From Siphlonurus alternatus (Eukaryota; Arthropoda; Insecta; Ephemeroptera; Siphlonuridae), in the NCBI GenBank assembly GCA_949825025.1, contig OX463787.1:15249707-15313706 (forward strand): a stretch of 64,000 bases of DNA. The letters run 5' to 3'. Numbering within the stretch: the stretch's first letter is position 1; each line of letters opens with the position of its first letter. Shown piece after piece: positions 1 through 13,500 of this stretch. The position numbers were made by a program, and so were the translations under genes. The notes beneath the pieces were generated by a model that was not told the origin of the DNA, ran no database searches, and saw nothing but the letters and a program-made list of their open reading frames with translations.

Positions 1-305
1 ATATTAATAATGGAAGATAAATTTTTAATTATATTTTTGGCACTGGTTAATTAAAAAGACTTATTGATTAATTATCTTTGTAATTAAATCTAAGAATGAG
101 CAAAATTCCATAGTTTATATTTTATTAGCAACTTAAAAGTTGTTTAAATCTATAAAAATGTGTTTTTTTTTAAAGACCTTTATAAATTCATATTAGAAGA
201 TTTTAGCACCAAAATTTAATGTAATCAAAATTGATGATTTGAGAAATTTAGCGGCTCCCAATTTCTGTATACTTCCTCTCCGGGAATTATGATGTAATAT
301 ACGGA

Positions 306-607
306 ATGAGATATTAGAATTTGAAAATTTTAGTGGCTTAAAATCGAAAGAAGGGGTAAAAATATGGTACTTTGAATTTTTTCAGATTTTTCTGAGGCCG
401 GGAACTATTTTTAAAAAATTATTGAAAGTCTATTTTGTTGACGTCACGGGCGGCACTCCTTAAGAAAAAGGATAGGGCAGTATAGACTTTCAATAATTTT
501 TTAAAAATAGTTCCCGGCCTCAGAAAAATCTGAAAAAATTCACAGTACCATATTTTTACCCCTTCTTTCGATTAAGCCACTAAAATTTTCACATTCTAAT
601 ATCTCAT
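306..607. repeat. Family A foldback element, copy 1
   Basis: Near-perfect inverted repeat with arms of about 130 nt round a core holding GACGTCACGGG and CTTAAGAAAAAGG. Outer arms carry AGTGGCTTAAAATCGAAAGA and its complement. The inner arm (GAACTATTTTTAAAAAATTA) is shared by all A copies. Confidence 0.85.
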
Positions 608-1324
608 TGCAAAGAAAGTGCATTTATTAATTAATGCTTCAAGTGGGAGCGATAGATTTTTGATCTCTGATTTTTGTAGCTATTTAATTAATTTGAAAAC
701 TTCTTTACCATCTCCTAATTTCCATTTAGGGTCTTAAAACAAAATGCTAAAAATATTAGGAAGTTTCGAGTTACAATTAGATTATACAAGGTCTTTAAAA
801 AATTTAAAAAAATAAGAATAGTGTGCATTTCATATCAATGATTTTTAGTGCTTTGCTAATATAATTTAATTATTTTAAATTAATGAAGAATTAATATTTA
901 TTAAAATATCAGCCCACATAGAAAAGCGTGATTTTTTTTATTTCATATTTTTTTATATATAATAATGCGATAAATTATTGCACATAATACCTATTATATC
1001 ATATATTTTTTTTACATATATATTCATCAAAATATTTGATGAATAATTTTATATTTTTAAAACAGATAAAATTCGTACATAAAGAAGTGAATTATTTTTT
1101 AATATTTTCTTTTTTTTTATTTTTTTGGCTCTGTAGCAGGTAAATAAATTTTTATATTTTTTCATTTCATATTTTTTGGGGGTTTCAAAATTTCATTTTT
1201 ATGGGGATTATCAACAATTATTGTTGATACCGAGTACAAATATATTGAGGTGAATTTATTTGTAAAACAAAGAGCGTTTGTTGTCTCAAACACTTTTTTT
1301 AATTTTAATTTAATCAATAGTTCT

Positions 1325-1582
1325 TACACTCTTCAAAAAATTTGGCTGAATTTTTGACATCTTATAATTATAATAAGTGCATTTTTAACGCCTTAATCAT
1401 GCTTTTCAGGTGTTTCGTTGCGCATTTTCAGTAGTCAGTATAAGCTATATACTGACAGTATATAATATGCTGACTACTGAATATTGACTATAACGAAACA
1501 CCTGAAAAATCATGAATTAAGGCGTTAAAAATGCACTGATTATAAGATGTCAAAAATTCAACCAAATTTTTTGAAGAGTGTA
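1325..1582. repeat. Palindromic element M
   Basis: Arms of about 110 nt begin TACACTCTTCAAAAAATTTG; the centre is CAGTAGTCAG ... CTGACTACTG. No coding capacity. Confidence 0.75.
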
Positions 1583-3104
1583 TTTTCTCCAATAAGTTAA
1601 ATAATTTATAGGAAAGTATAATGTAGATACAGTGATGATGTAAAATTTTCTTATAATTATTTTCAATAGTTCATCACCTGCAGTATCTAATTAATAAATA
1701 CTTAATAACACTAGGTATTAGTTTAATATATATTTGTAATTAAATGTTAGTTATTATCAAAATTTTACCTTTGCAGATCTTCAAATAAATTTTAGTCTCA
1801 GATCACCTGAGGAAGAGAGTGGTTGACACTCAAAACATTATGAAATAATATTACAGCATATTCCCCATACCACATACTATGGTACAAGCATGACATCGAA
1901 CACCAGCAAAGGTAAAATTGAAATTTTAATTATTATGTTATTGTATACATTCCTAAAAAGTCAAAGGCAAATGTGTTTTTACTGTAATTTGATTATTTCA
2001 TACTAGAGGTGTTTTCATTGAAATTTTAAAATCACTGGTGTCTAGACCCGCTTTTTTGTTTTGACAGAAACAGGGAACTACAAAATTTAATCATTCAAAT
2101 ATTGAAAGATAAAATACTAAACAAATGCTAAAAAATTGGGTCTCAAAAATCTACCTTTCCCTCCCTCTTTTTTGTTTTCGTAATAAAACGCTCTTAAATT
2201 TTACATATAATGTCACCTTAATTTTTTTTTACACATCTCACAAATATATTTGCACCACTTGTATAAACGCAGCTTTAAAAATTAAGGGTTTCTGATTGGT
2301 TGCTGGTCGTCATGTTACCGATACTAACCAATCAGATACAATTATTTTTTTAACCCTTCTAAACTAATATATTGCATGCAATCCAAAAAGCTGCTTCATA
2401 TGTATTTTTTTTAAGTACAATTTTTTTTTTTAATAACAAATTTTCTTTTGATGCAAAAACAAATTTGATTCATCTGTAAAATGTGTAATTTTACAATTAT
2501 GTAATTTTAACAAGTATTTCAATTGATTATCATTAATTGAGTCCGTCGCAATTAAAATTGTCAACGTATTTTAATATTTCTTGTTATTAATATAATGTTG
2601 GATTATAGTCTAAATATAAAGTATCTGTTTTGTTATTAATTGAATAAATTATTTGAAAAATCAATTAATTTTTTTATAAGTTTCATTTAATAAATCACTT
2701 TTAAAAGCATTCAAATAAATATTCAAATAATGTTTTAAAATTTCAATAACCAAAGCGAATAATGGATACGTCTAAATCATAACTCCCTATTGTGTCCATT
2801 AGATAAAAATCGGTAGCTTAAAATTAGTGAAATTTAAATAAAATGATGCCACTTGTATGAATAAAGACATAAATTTCTATTAATTAAATTGATACTTAAA
2901 ATATGATAGATCATCGAAACATTGATATTTATCAAATATTAAAATATTATTATGACTGCCATTGTTTATAATAAAAATTAAATGGTAAATAACAGTGGAG
3001 TAATGCAAATAAAAACGTTAAATTAATAATATTAAATTAAATTACAATAAAACTGAAACTTATAATATTTTATTATGTAATTAAACTAATTAAAGATAAA
3101 AATG

Positions 3105-3279
3105 TATATCGTCCGGAATAAAAAAAACTAACTGCCTAGCTTAATTATGTCCAATAATGAGGTGTCTTCTTTACCAATAAGCTCATAATTGCACTCCCCT
3201 GATATAGCAGATAGCTCATTATTGCACACAATTTTGGTAGGCAGATAGCTCATTATTTCATATTATTCCGGACGATATA
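3105..3279. repeat. Small MITE with TATATCGTCCGGAATA termini
   Basis: Terminal inverted repeats TATATCGTCCGGAATA; the inside has repeated AATGAGCTAT-like words also seen at 43150-43390. Confidence 0.65.
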
Positions 3280-4195
3280 TAGATATAGGCTGGTTGGAAA
3301 TTTAAACTAATCCATTAGAGATAAATAATAAATACCCGAATTGGTCATTTTATAATTACATATTTATATACATATATGTATATTTATACATGGGTCACCT
3401 TTCCCCGATCTCTATACCCAAAAATTGAAGATCCCTCGGTCTATTTTCCTGATTATGCAATAGAAACATTAACTTATAGTTTTTAAATAATAAATAATTT
3501 AAAATTTTAAAATCAATCACATAATCCAACATTATATTAAATAAAGTTCAACAATTGTAAGATTGCCACCAGAATGAACCAGAATGTCAAAGTTTCTGTA
3601 TACGTTCTAGTTTATTTTTGAACCTAAAAACTTTGCACGTTGATTTATATTAGGAATTTATCTTCAAAGTCTTAGATTTTTCAGTGTCATATTTCTTCCA
3701 AAATCCTTCCAGTTCCGGTTGTAACCTTACATGTGTTAAACTTATTATTTACACCGCCTACTCAATCAAGGCCTGCAGTGCAAAGTGTGCGAAGAAGAAA
3801 ATAGTAATCCTAAATTCCATTGCAAAATCAATCCATCCCTAAATACCAGTGAGCTATATTTTTTTGATAATTTCATACCCCAGGCATAATTTTTAAACTT
3901 CTTATCTTTCAAATTTTTAAAATTATTCCATTCATAAAAATTTCTGAGTCAAATTTAAAATATATTCTACTACAGTATTACAGATCTTAGTTTACGTGTA
4001 GATTCAATTGCGCGTGGCGGCCATCTTGTGAAATTTATGCAGGCAGACATAGACTGGCAATCTACAGTTAATCTAAGATCGGTTATACTGTTATACTATT
4101 TTTTTTTAAAAAATCAATGACGCATCGATATTCAGTGCTCAGGCCTTGATGGAGTATGCTTTGGTAACAAGAAAATATATTTAAAATATTAAATT

Positions 4196-4597
4196 TCAAA
4201 CAGATGACGTAGCTTGATTATTATAACTTCGTAAACTTGCCATACTTGGGCTACTTCTTAAACTTATCATAGACCTTCTAGCTTCATCGCAACATAAGTA
4301 TAATCTTGAACTCACCAATCTTTGACAATCAGGACATTGTCGAGGACCTTTATTTCTTCTCTTACTTCCTCTATGACGTATCAGATCATAAGCACATCTT
4401 GCATGAAGTATATGAGCACAAGGAAGAGCTTCTAAGCTGTCGGCTTCACATCCATATGGTAGATTACATGCCCCGCAAATAAGTTCAAGTTCTTCGTCTA
4501 GTTGAACAGCAAGACGTTCATGATGCGCTTGTTGATCTTCATCTCCTAAGTTATGATATATTCTTGCTAGACGTTCTCGTACGTTTCGTACCAGTAG
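4196..4597 (-). CDS. RAPSN: Rapsyn exon 9 (last TPR, RING, stop)
   Basis: 133 codons plus TGA. Acceptor TTATTTCAG. Opens with LLVRNVRERLARIYHNLGDE (end of the TPR array). An acidic linker then leads into the RING, whose eight ligands are all present. A 42-residue Ser/Arg-rich tail follows the last Cys pair; the vertebrate tail is shorter. AT-rich codon use contrasts with exon 6. Confidence 0.96.
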   Translation of the reverse strand, partial: LLVRNVRERLARIYHNLGDEDQQAHHERLAVQLDEELELICGACNLPYGCEADSLEALPCAHILHARCAYDLIRHRGSKRRNKGPRQCPDCQRLVSSRLYLCCDEARRSMISLRSSPSMASLRSYNNQATSSV

Positions 4598-7500
4598 CTG
4601 AAATAACAGAAATATTTTAGTATTTAATTAAAGGGAAGATCAACGTTCCTTTATACAGGTTAAGCCACCGATTGGACCAATGTTAAAACGCTAAGCCAAT
4701 CACGTTTAAGTATTTTTGGCCACATCGTGCCGCGAAACTTTAAATGCGCCCATCATGCAATGCTATTTTTGAAATTTCGCGGTACAATGTGGCCTGAAAA
4801 TTTAACGAAATTGACGCACGAAATGCGTGCGTGTCCTAACCTGTATAAAGAAACCTTGGGGAAGATAACAAATTTAAAAAAAAAAAATCCTATACATATG
4901 AAAGTATGAAAACAATTTAAAATGTTCTCCTCTACATCTCCTATCAATAGCTAAAATATCAGGTATGGCAAAGGATATGCTATTTTGCCTCCACAATTAC
5001 TATTTCTATTACAATATTATGTATATAATTAACTATGTTATATTTATTAATTTTTAGCAACTTTAAATTTAATATTTTGTTCCATAACTCTTTTTGTATA
5101 TATTTTCAATATTTATTTATATTTAATTGCATCTGTACACTATTTGTGTTTAAAGGTATACAGGCCTCAAATTACAAATTAGACAGACATTAAGTGTTGC
5201 TCAAGTTTATAATCAACATTCGTATTATTTTTATCTGCGCGCGGTGCGTCTGTGCGAAGACGCGCTGTAAAGAAATTCCTTGCTGACGTCACAACTCACA
5301 GCTAGCACCGATTAGCATTGAGTTGTGACGTCATCAAGGACTTTATGACGTCATCAAGGACTAAATTTCTTACTTTGAACTGCGACTTCGCACGGATGCA
5401 TCACGCGTGGAAAAAAATTATGCGAATGTTGATTATATACTCTAAACCCACTTGGTGACTGTCTAATTTGTATTTTGAGGCCTGTATGCCTTTAATAAAA
5501 TCAATATTAAAATATCAAGTATACAAATTGAAGCTAGTTTTTAATGAATTTTTAAAGTTGACTACTTAAACATGGAAAAATGGAACCTCAAAAAGTCAAC
5601 TTCAAAAATTCATAACTCAAAAACTAGCTTGAATTTGTATACCTGATATTTTAGCTACTGATAGGGGGTGTAGAGGAGAACATTTTAAATTTTTTTCAGA
5701 GTTTTCGTGTGAGGGATTTTTATTAACATTGGGAGTGTAACCTTCCCCGATAGAGGATAGTACGGAGTTTTGTATTGCTTATTTATATTTGTTTGGGTCA
5801 TTTAATTATAAATATTAAAATTAGGAAAACGCTGTTTCGTCGTTTCTCTTTGCTTTTTTCTGTTTTTACTATGTTAAAATAATTAAACAGTATACAGATG
5901 CAGTCCAAGACAACAGTTACGATAGTGAAGTTGGCAAAAATTATATTAAAAAAATATAAAGTTATATAATATTTTATTAATACATTAATAAAGGGGGGCA
6001 TTCACAAAGCACTTTCACCCCCACTTTAGCCTCAATTTTTATCCATGGTGCTAAACCAGGGGCTAACCATGTTAAGCTCCTAGTTTAGCACCAGGGATAA
6101 AAATCGAGGCTAAAGTGGGGGTGAAAGTGCTTTGTGAATGCCCCCCCATAATGGTTTTATATTTTTTATTAGTTGTAATAAAATATTTACAAAAGTTTAA
6201 CCAAATTGAGCGTAAATAAATTTTCGAGAATTTGTGATGGCAGTCTATGACAACCTATTTATTGATCTATTTTGTAACAGATAATTTGCATGATTAAGAT
6301 GAAATTATAGGAATAATAGCAAGGAATTGATAGAAATATAAATTCTTTGATAATAGATCCACCAAGACAACAAACACTACGTTCTACCAAACACTATTGT
6401 CTATTGTCAAATCATTGAAGCCAATATTATTTAATTTTATTGTGAACAGTAATATACTATACATCATATCTGATCATTCTGTAAACAATATGAATTTCAC
6501 ATTTTTCAAGGATTCAACGCGCCCCCCACTCGACATTTCAGTACGAGAATTTTACTTGCAATTCTGCATAATTGTAATCAACTCGTAAGTATTATTTATA
6601 AAAAAACAATAATAATTAAAATTTAATGTAAAATAGAAACAAAATGTATAAATATAAATTAATGATTTAATTTTAAAAATATAAAATATTTTGTATTATA
6701 ATAAATTATTAAAATAATTATTTATAAATTATTCAAAATAAAATACTGACACAACACCAATTGATAATTTATTTTATTTAAATATATTTTTTAATTTTTC
6801 AATACCATACATTATTTTACATTTTTATTTCTACTTCACTTCATGAATATTTTTCATGTATTTAAGCTCAAAAAATTGATCTGGTAATTAAAATTTCAAT
6901 TTTTTAGGATTTATTTTTTTTATCAAACCACATGCAATTGGGTACTTCCACTTAATAATTAGCTAATTACTCACTAAGTTTGAAACCCCGAACCTTCCGA
7001 AACCCTAACTTGAGCATTTCACGGGCTCTTCTGGAACGGGGGCGGCCACGGCCTTGCAATACATCCCGGTATTTGCCTGCGACTGAGGGAAACGTGGAAA
7101 CCTCAGCCAGGATGGACGCTACAGCTTTTTTCAATGAACTGGAAGTGCAATAGTTCAAAGCTGGGGGAACCACATAATCTTGTTTTTTAGATTTAGTTTT
7201 GACCTGAACCATGTTGTATATGTAGAACCAGTTGTTGTTCCAATAAATTAAATAAATGGAAAGGTGCGAGAATGTACCCCTGGTTGGGAAACATGTTTTT
7301 TTATTTTAAATGGTCACTCGAGTTGAAATAAATTTCAACTTTTATTTTATTATTTTATTGAAATAAATTTCAACTTTTATTCGCTATTAAGCTCATATCT
7401 CCTATAATTTCCTCTTATTTTGCACCATTTTGGAGGAAAAGAGAGCGAAAAATACAAAATTACGTATTTTTTCCTCTTCTTGAGCATAAATTGTTAGAAA

Positions 7501-10500
7501 TATTGATGTCTTAATTTAATCCTCACTTTAAGCGAGAAGGAAATAAGATGTGTTTTACAAGTAAAAAGATTAGGTTTAGACGTGTAAAGGATGAGTTGAA
7601 GACGTAATTTTTCAACTTGTCCGTCCTGACTGAGGTTTTCCACGGTTCCCTCAGTCTCACCTCAGCGAATGCTGGGACGCGTAAGCATGCAGGCCGTGGC
7701 CACTATCCGTTCCCTATCTTATCCCTACCCAGTACCCCGCCGCGAGCTGTAAGCTCTTAGGGGTGTATCCTTGTAAAAAAAATAAAAAAAAAAAAAAAAA
7801 AAACTAGGGCACCCATCCAACAACACTTTTTTAACACCATATTTTATGATGTTTACAACTGATAAGCCACCCACCTTAGCACCAATTGATGAGGCGAGCT
7901 CCAACAATCGAGAGTTGAACTCCAATGGTCGACAGTTGCAAATCCTCCTTTGTAGTCTGAGAGCCTCCAAGCACTTGGCCATCCCCTCCATAGTCTCCAT
8001 CTGACTTAGCCGGTCACCCAAGCCAGATGACAGACCCAGAGCCAGCTCGTACTGACGAAACGCGCGCTGTGAACAGAATTGAGCATTATATAATGTTAAA
8101 AATCTTTTAATGCAAGCATTTGCTGACTTTACCAATCACTCGAGCCAGCAGGGCTTGTATTGTCGAAACACGCGCTGTAAATTTAAGTGCATGACGTTTA
8201 TAATGTAAAAGACAGTAAGGATTGAAACATATGGCCTCAACACGCCTTCCATTGTTGTCATGTCCCAGCTAACACATAATTTCTGGCCGTGGTTTGGCCA
8301 AAGGTGGGCTTGCCCGCTTGGCCCACGGAGGGCTGCCTCGCCTGGCCCCACCACTTTTTGGTCATCGGGTTGTCGTTGGGGCCCAGGTGGGCCGCCCCAG
8401 GAGCGTGAATATTTGGCCACGCTTTTGCTTACATATAATTTAATATTAGATAATTATTAATTTTGCAATATTATTGTTATTTCAGTAGTTATTATAATTT
8501 GCTTTGTGTATATGTACTTAACTTTATTGCGCGTTTATAGGTCGAGTTTCTGTTTGTGTCATAGAATTTTGTCAGGTCTATTTTACTTTCATTTCTTCAG
8601 GACATAGGTTTTCGTTATGGTAGCGTCAGGTTTAATTAAGAATTATATTGAATATTACTTGATTTAGGTTATTTTAAAACTATATTAAGTAAAACTCAGG
8701 ATAGTAAAATTTAACTTGTAGGTGCGCTGTGACGATGCTCTCTCTCCACTTTTCTAAGCGACGAGTTTCTAAGTACAACTGAGTGGTTGAAAAATGGCTG
8801 CCAGTGAATTCCGTTATCAGAAGCACCAACCTAACCAAAATTTCACTGTATACGTAACCTAATTTAACTTAATGAACTACGCAATGTGTGAATATTAAAC
8901 TTAGAAATGTCCTGAAATGTTATTTTAAATATATTTTTTTACTACATAACGGGATTTTAAGGACAACTTTCTTACAAAATTTAAGTATAATTCCGCGCTG
9001 CAGTTGGCATCTCTCAAACTCAGACGCGACAGCCGGGGATCTTCGAAAAATGGCAGCGTACTCACAAAACTTTTTATTTTCCTTTCTTCATTCGTAATAT
9101 ATATTTTTTACATATTTTCTAAATATTCACATAATAAGTATAAATTACTTATTTACGTATTTCACATGAAACAATCAAGTTGTGCGTAATTTTATAATAA
9201 TTAAATATACTAAGATAAAAATAAAATTAAAATAATTAATTAATAAATTAATTTAGATTTTTTAATTTTATTATTTTTAATAATTAAATTAATTTTAATT
9301 TTAATAATTAAATAATAACACTTGACAACAAAAAAAAAAAAAAAAAAAAAACGAAGAAAAAAAAAAACGAAGAAAAAAGTTTGTCAGGAAAAATTTTGTT
9401 AATTCTTAGTCCCAAAGTTATTGCATGCCATATGGGGGCAAAAACCGTGCCCCGTACGGCATGCCCAAGTGCTCGGGCTACCCAAAAGTCCCCCCAACTC
9501 GGCCCGCAAGTGGCAGCCTACACGCGGCTGCCGGAAAGCGGGCCGACGTTCGGCAGACTGTGGGCTGCCAGTTGCCCGACGCTTGCCCACAGTGCCCACC
9601 TTGGGCCTGCCACTGGCCAGACAAAGTGTGTTAGCTGGGGTGGTTTGTTGCCTGTACTATATTGTAGAGTGGTCTTTACAAACACTTTATTAACTTTGAA
9701 TATAACAAACTTGGACCTCACTTCATTTTGAAAATGGGAAAAAGAAAAAGAAAATTTAAGAAATATTTTGCTTGCTATGCAAATTGCATAATTTACATGT
9801 TACCAAAACAGCTGTTTTTTTAATTTTATTTATTTGTTTTTTTTAGTGCTTTTATTTTATTTTATTTTAAATTTCATTATAAAATTATAATTTCTATCTC
9901 CAGGCGTACTGAGCTTAATTTTTTATTAATCTTTAATTAGATACAATTATGTACATGCTGAAATTAAATATTTTAGGGAGGGCTACAGAATTGTATTTAC
10001 TCTTCTTAAATCTCCATAACTGCAAATCTACATCTCATGTTTATTAATCCTGGCAGTAAATCATACAGTAACGTTCTTGATGTCCAGAAGTGTACATGAA
10101 TTTAAAACACTGATGTAACTTACGTTAATGTCGCACTTCTTGCGGTAGATGTCCCCCATGACACGAATGCTGCGAGCGTAAGTGGCCTGGTCACCTGACG
10201 TCAGGGAGAGTCGAGTTGCCTCCTGAAGAAATTAGGTAAGGTCATCAGGTTGTAGTGAACTTAAAATGTACTTTGAGAACATTAAAGGTAATTTAAATAG
10301 TAAAATGTACGTATACAATCTTAATATAAATATATCTGTTCGTAAATCCTACCCATTATTGTTTCTGTACATGTACATAAGGTCGATTGGGTCCAGAAAG
10401 TGTACACCGAGCAGGGTTTACGAACAGGCCTATTGAAACATATTGTACGTAAAGTGTTGGTAGATATTTTATGCTATTGACTTTACGCAGAGTAAAAAAA

Positions 10501-13500
10501 TTTCTATCTTCATTTTCATTATTCTTATTTTTTCTTGTAATATTTATTAAATATTTTTACATTGCCTTTGGTACCTTGGTATAATCAGGTACTCACCGAA
10601 CAGAGTAGTTCTGAGTCTCCCAATTTGCCCCGCTTCCTCAAGGTAGTGACCCACTGCATGATATCCTAACCAAAAACTTATCCTAGCTACCTGAAATTTA
10701 GCCACCCTGACCCTAGCCACCCTGGTATCAGGGTACACTTACCGAACAGTAGTCCTGAGCATCCCCCAACTCGCCCTGCTTCCTCAAAGCCGCGGCCATC
10801 TGCAGCAGGGCCGCGCGGTGGTGACGACTGTTGAGGTCCCCAAGTTGCAGACTGCGCGATAAGTCGTAGGCCTTGCTGGCGTACTTGGCGCTCTTCTCGG
10901 CGTCCTGGAGACGTGCGAACAACTCGGAGAGACCGACGTAAACCTGACGACAAAAGTACAGGTGGGCTTAAAAGGACATACATTATGTATATGACAGGCG
11001 CGGATCCAGGAAAAAATTTCGGAGGGGGCTACCTCCATAAGGCCAATGTTAAAAAAAAAAATTGGAGGGAGGGAAGTGCCTATATTGCCCATGTTAAATC
11101 CAAATTTGGGGAGGGGGTTGTAGCCCCCCTAGCCCCCTCCCTGGATCCGCGCCTGGTATATGAAACGGAATAAGACAGCTATAATATGCGCAGCGTCTAC
11201 GCGCTGTCAAACTAAATTTTATTAGGATTTTATACACTTAGCTTAACATTAACAGCTTACACAAAGGCTATTGGTGTTATTGATTTTTTTTATAAGTGAA
11301 TGGAGGCGTCAAGTGTTACCCGGTGGGAAAATTTTCTCCATTAGCCTCCATGTTAAAATTTTTGAAATTTTTCTAATTATGAAAGCAATCAATTTAAAAA
11401 CATCTTCAAACCCCGCATTTAGGGATATTTTGATTATGAATCAAGAATTAACTCTTTAAATTCCTCTAAAAATTTTCTTTTATGCCAAAAAAGCGATTTC
11501 AAGTTTTTTTTTTTTCATAGGTTTATAGATAAGACGGTGGAAACACCGCTAAATCAGTCTCTATTATTCACATGGAACCAAAGAGTGCAGTTTCTAAACT
11601 ATAATATGAGTATAAGATTCAGTGAAAGCAAAATATAGTTGTGTAAATAATTAAATATACAACACTTTCTTAAAGACTATAATTATAGAAACGTTACGTA
11701 AAAGCCCATGATCAAAAATAAAAATAATAATAGATAAAAATTTACCACAATGTATAACAAAAGTGCTTTAAAGTACATTTACTAAATTCATTGAGGTGTT
11801 TAAAGTTTGTACATTACGCACTACAAAGTTTTGTCTCAAATATTAAATATGAAATAAGTACACCCAACGGTAAGAAAATGTCACTTCCTTGTTTTGAAGA
11901 TAATAGCAAAGTTTTAAGTGTACTATAACGTGTAGTTTTAGAGTGCAAGATATCCCTAGGGGAAAATATTTTGGTCAAATAACTCATATGCCATATTAGC
12001 TGGTACATTTCTGTTAAACATTTAGTATTGCAAACGCAAGTATGTACTCTGTTCATTAACTTTCAATCGTTGATCTCTATTATGTTTGTTGACATGGTAA
12101 TTTGGATTATTGCAGAGAAAATAATCAACTTTTTCTCAGGTATGTGAAAGTTTATGATGATTTTTGTTAACAAATACGTTTAAAATTAATGCACCGGATT
12201 TTTTTTTTAATTATTTTGTTTAGAATAAATAAATGTTGAGTGATGTTTTACAACATTTCTGCCTGTAGGTTTTTAATGTCTATTTTTAAAAATTTTAATT
12301 AAAATCAAAGAATTTTATTTTTTTATATCTATTTGTAAAATTTTTTTTTTTTTAATTCAAATATTTATTTATCTTCAAAGCAAGACATGTCACAAATACA
12401 TTAATCATATATATTATAAATAATATTATCGTTAATTGGCACACGTTAATTTGAACACCTAATTTGAACCTGCAAATTAACGTCTAATTTGTAAATTTTT
12501 ATCATGAAGAAAGTGCTGTATTGATTTCCCTGATTTTTAGTAACGTTATTTTAAGGTACCAAACTATTATATCAAAAGTAAAAAATTAACAGCACCGTGT
12601 ATTGTTTTATTATAAGATGCATATAATACAACAAAATAATATTCCCGATAAATTTATATATAATTATAAATTATTGCAAATTTTTTATTTTAAATTTGGA
12701 AGTTCCGATAATTATTGTTTTTAATTGTTTTACAAAATTTATCAAATATAGGGCTGTGAAATCGATCTCGATTTTCGAGTCGGATCGAGCCAAAAATTTC
12801 GGGATCTCGATTTTATTGTGTATCGAAAACAGAGTTTTTCGAGTTTCGAGCCGAAATCGAGCTTTTCGACATTCGAACCGAAATCGAGATTCTCGAGATT
12901 CGAACCAAATCCGAGCTTTTCGAGTATTGTTAATTTATTTTTACTATGTAAATTCAGAAAAAATATATTTTATTTACTAAATTACTATTATTACTATTAC
13001 TGTTATTACTATTATACGCTATAGGTACTGCACATGTTTTCACTTAATGGGAGTTTTAGTTTAATATTCTCTTATACATATACGTTATTTAACTTGTGTT
13101 GTGGGGTTGTTGACCTAGTAAAAATACTACCTGGAGGGTCCAACACCGATGGACAGACACGCAGGGAGGAAGTAGCGGTATTTAAGGTTGACTGACATTT
13201 AAAAATGTAAATAAAGTGCTTTGCTTTAAAATTTTTATTCAATACAAAAATGAACGCGTCCCTTAATTTTCTGCCAATGTTAAGTTCTTTCTTGAAATCC
13301 TTTATCACACTGCGATTGACACATGCAAGGACACAAGCAGGTAACATGCTCAAGAAGTTAGCATGAGAATGAGGTATTTATAAAAAATATATATTTTTTT
13401 TTATCTCGACTTATTCTTAAAACTTTTTCACACGACTTAGTTATAACAATACTGTGTTTAACTTTGAATGCTTCAATGTTTACGCTAATAGCAGATCTAA

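Larger units (their letters stand above)
1..4195. other. Downstream flank of rapsyn, non-coding
   Basis: AT-rich DNA with elements A1, M and the TCCGGA MITE. I see no gene, exon or RNA here. It probably includes the rapsyn 3' UTR just left of 4196; the poly(A) site was not assigned. Confidence 0.6.

Noticed and set aside
306..607. CRISPR-like repeat arrays or other prokaryotic systems
   Set aside because: Repeats are single palindromes dispersed across introns, not spaced direct repeats; the window is plainly eukaryotic.
9381..9731. Several overlapping open frames on both strands in a GC-rich block
   Set aside because: Six-frame openness from high GC and low-complexity repetition; the block recurs at 8262-8415 and is a repeat, not a gene.
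13072..13353. 93-codon frame inside the hAT element
   Set aside because: No hAT transposase motif, and the element is too small and too palindromic at its ends to be autonomous.
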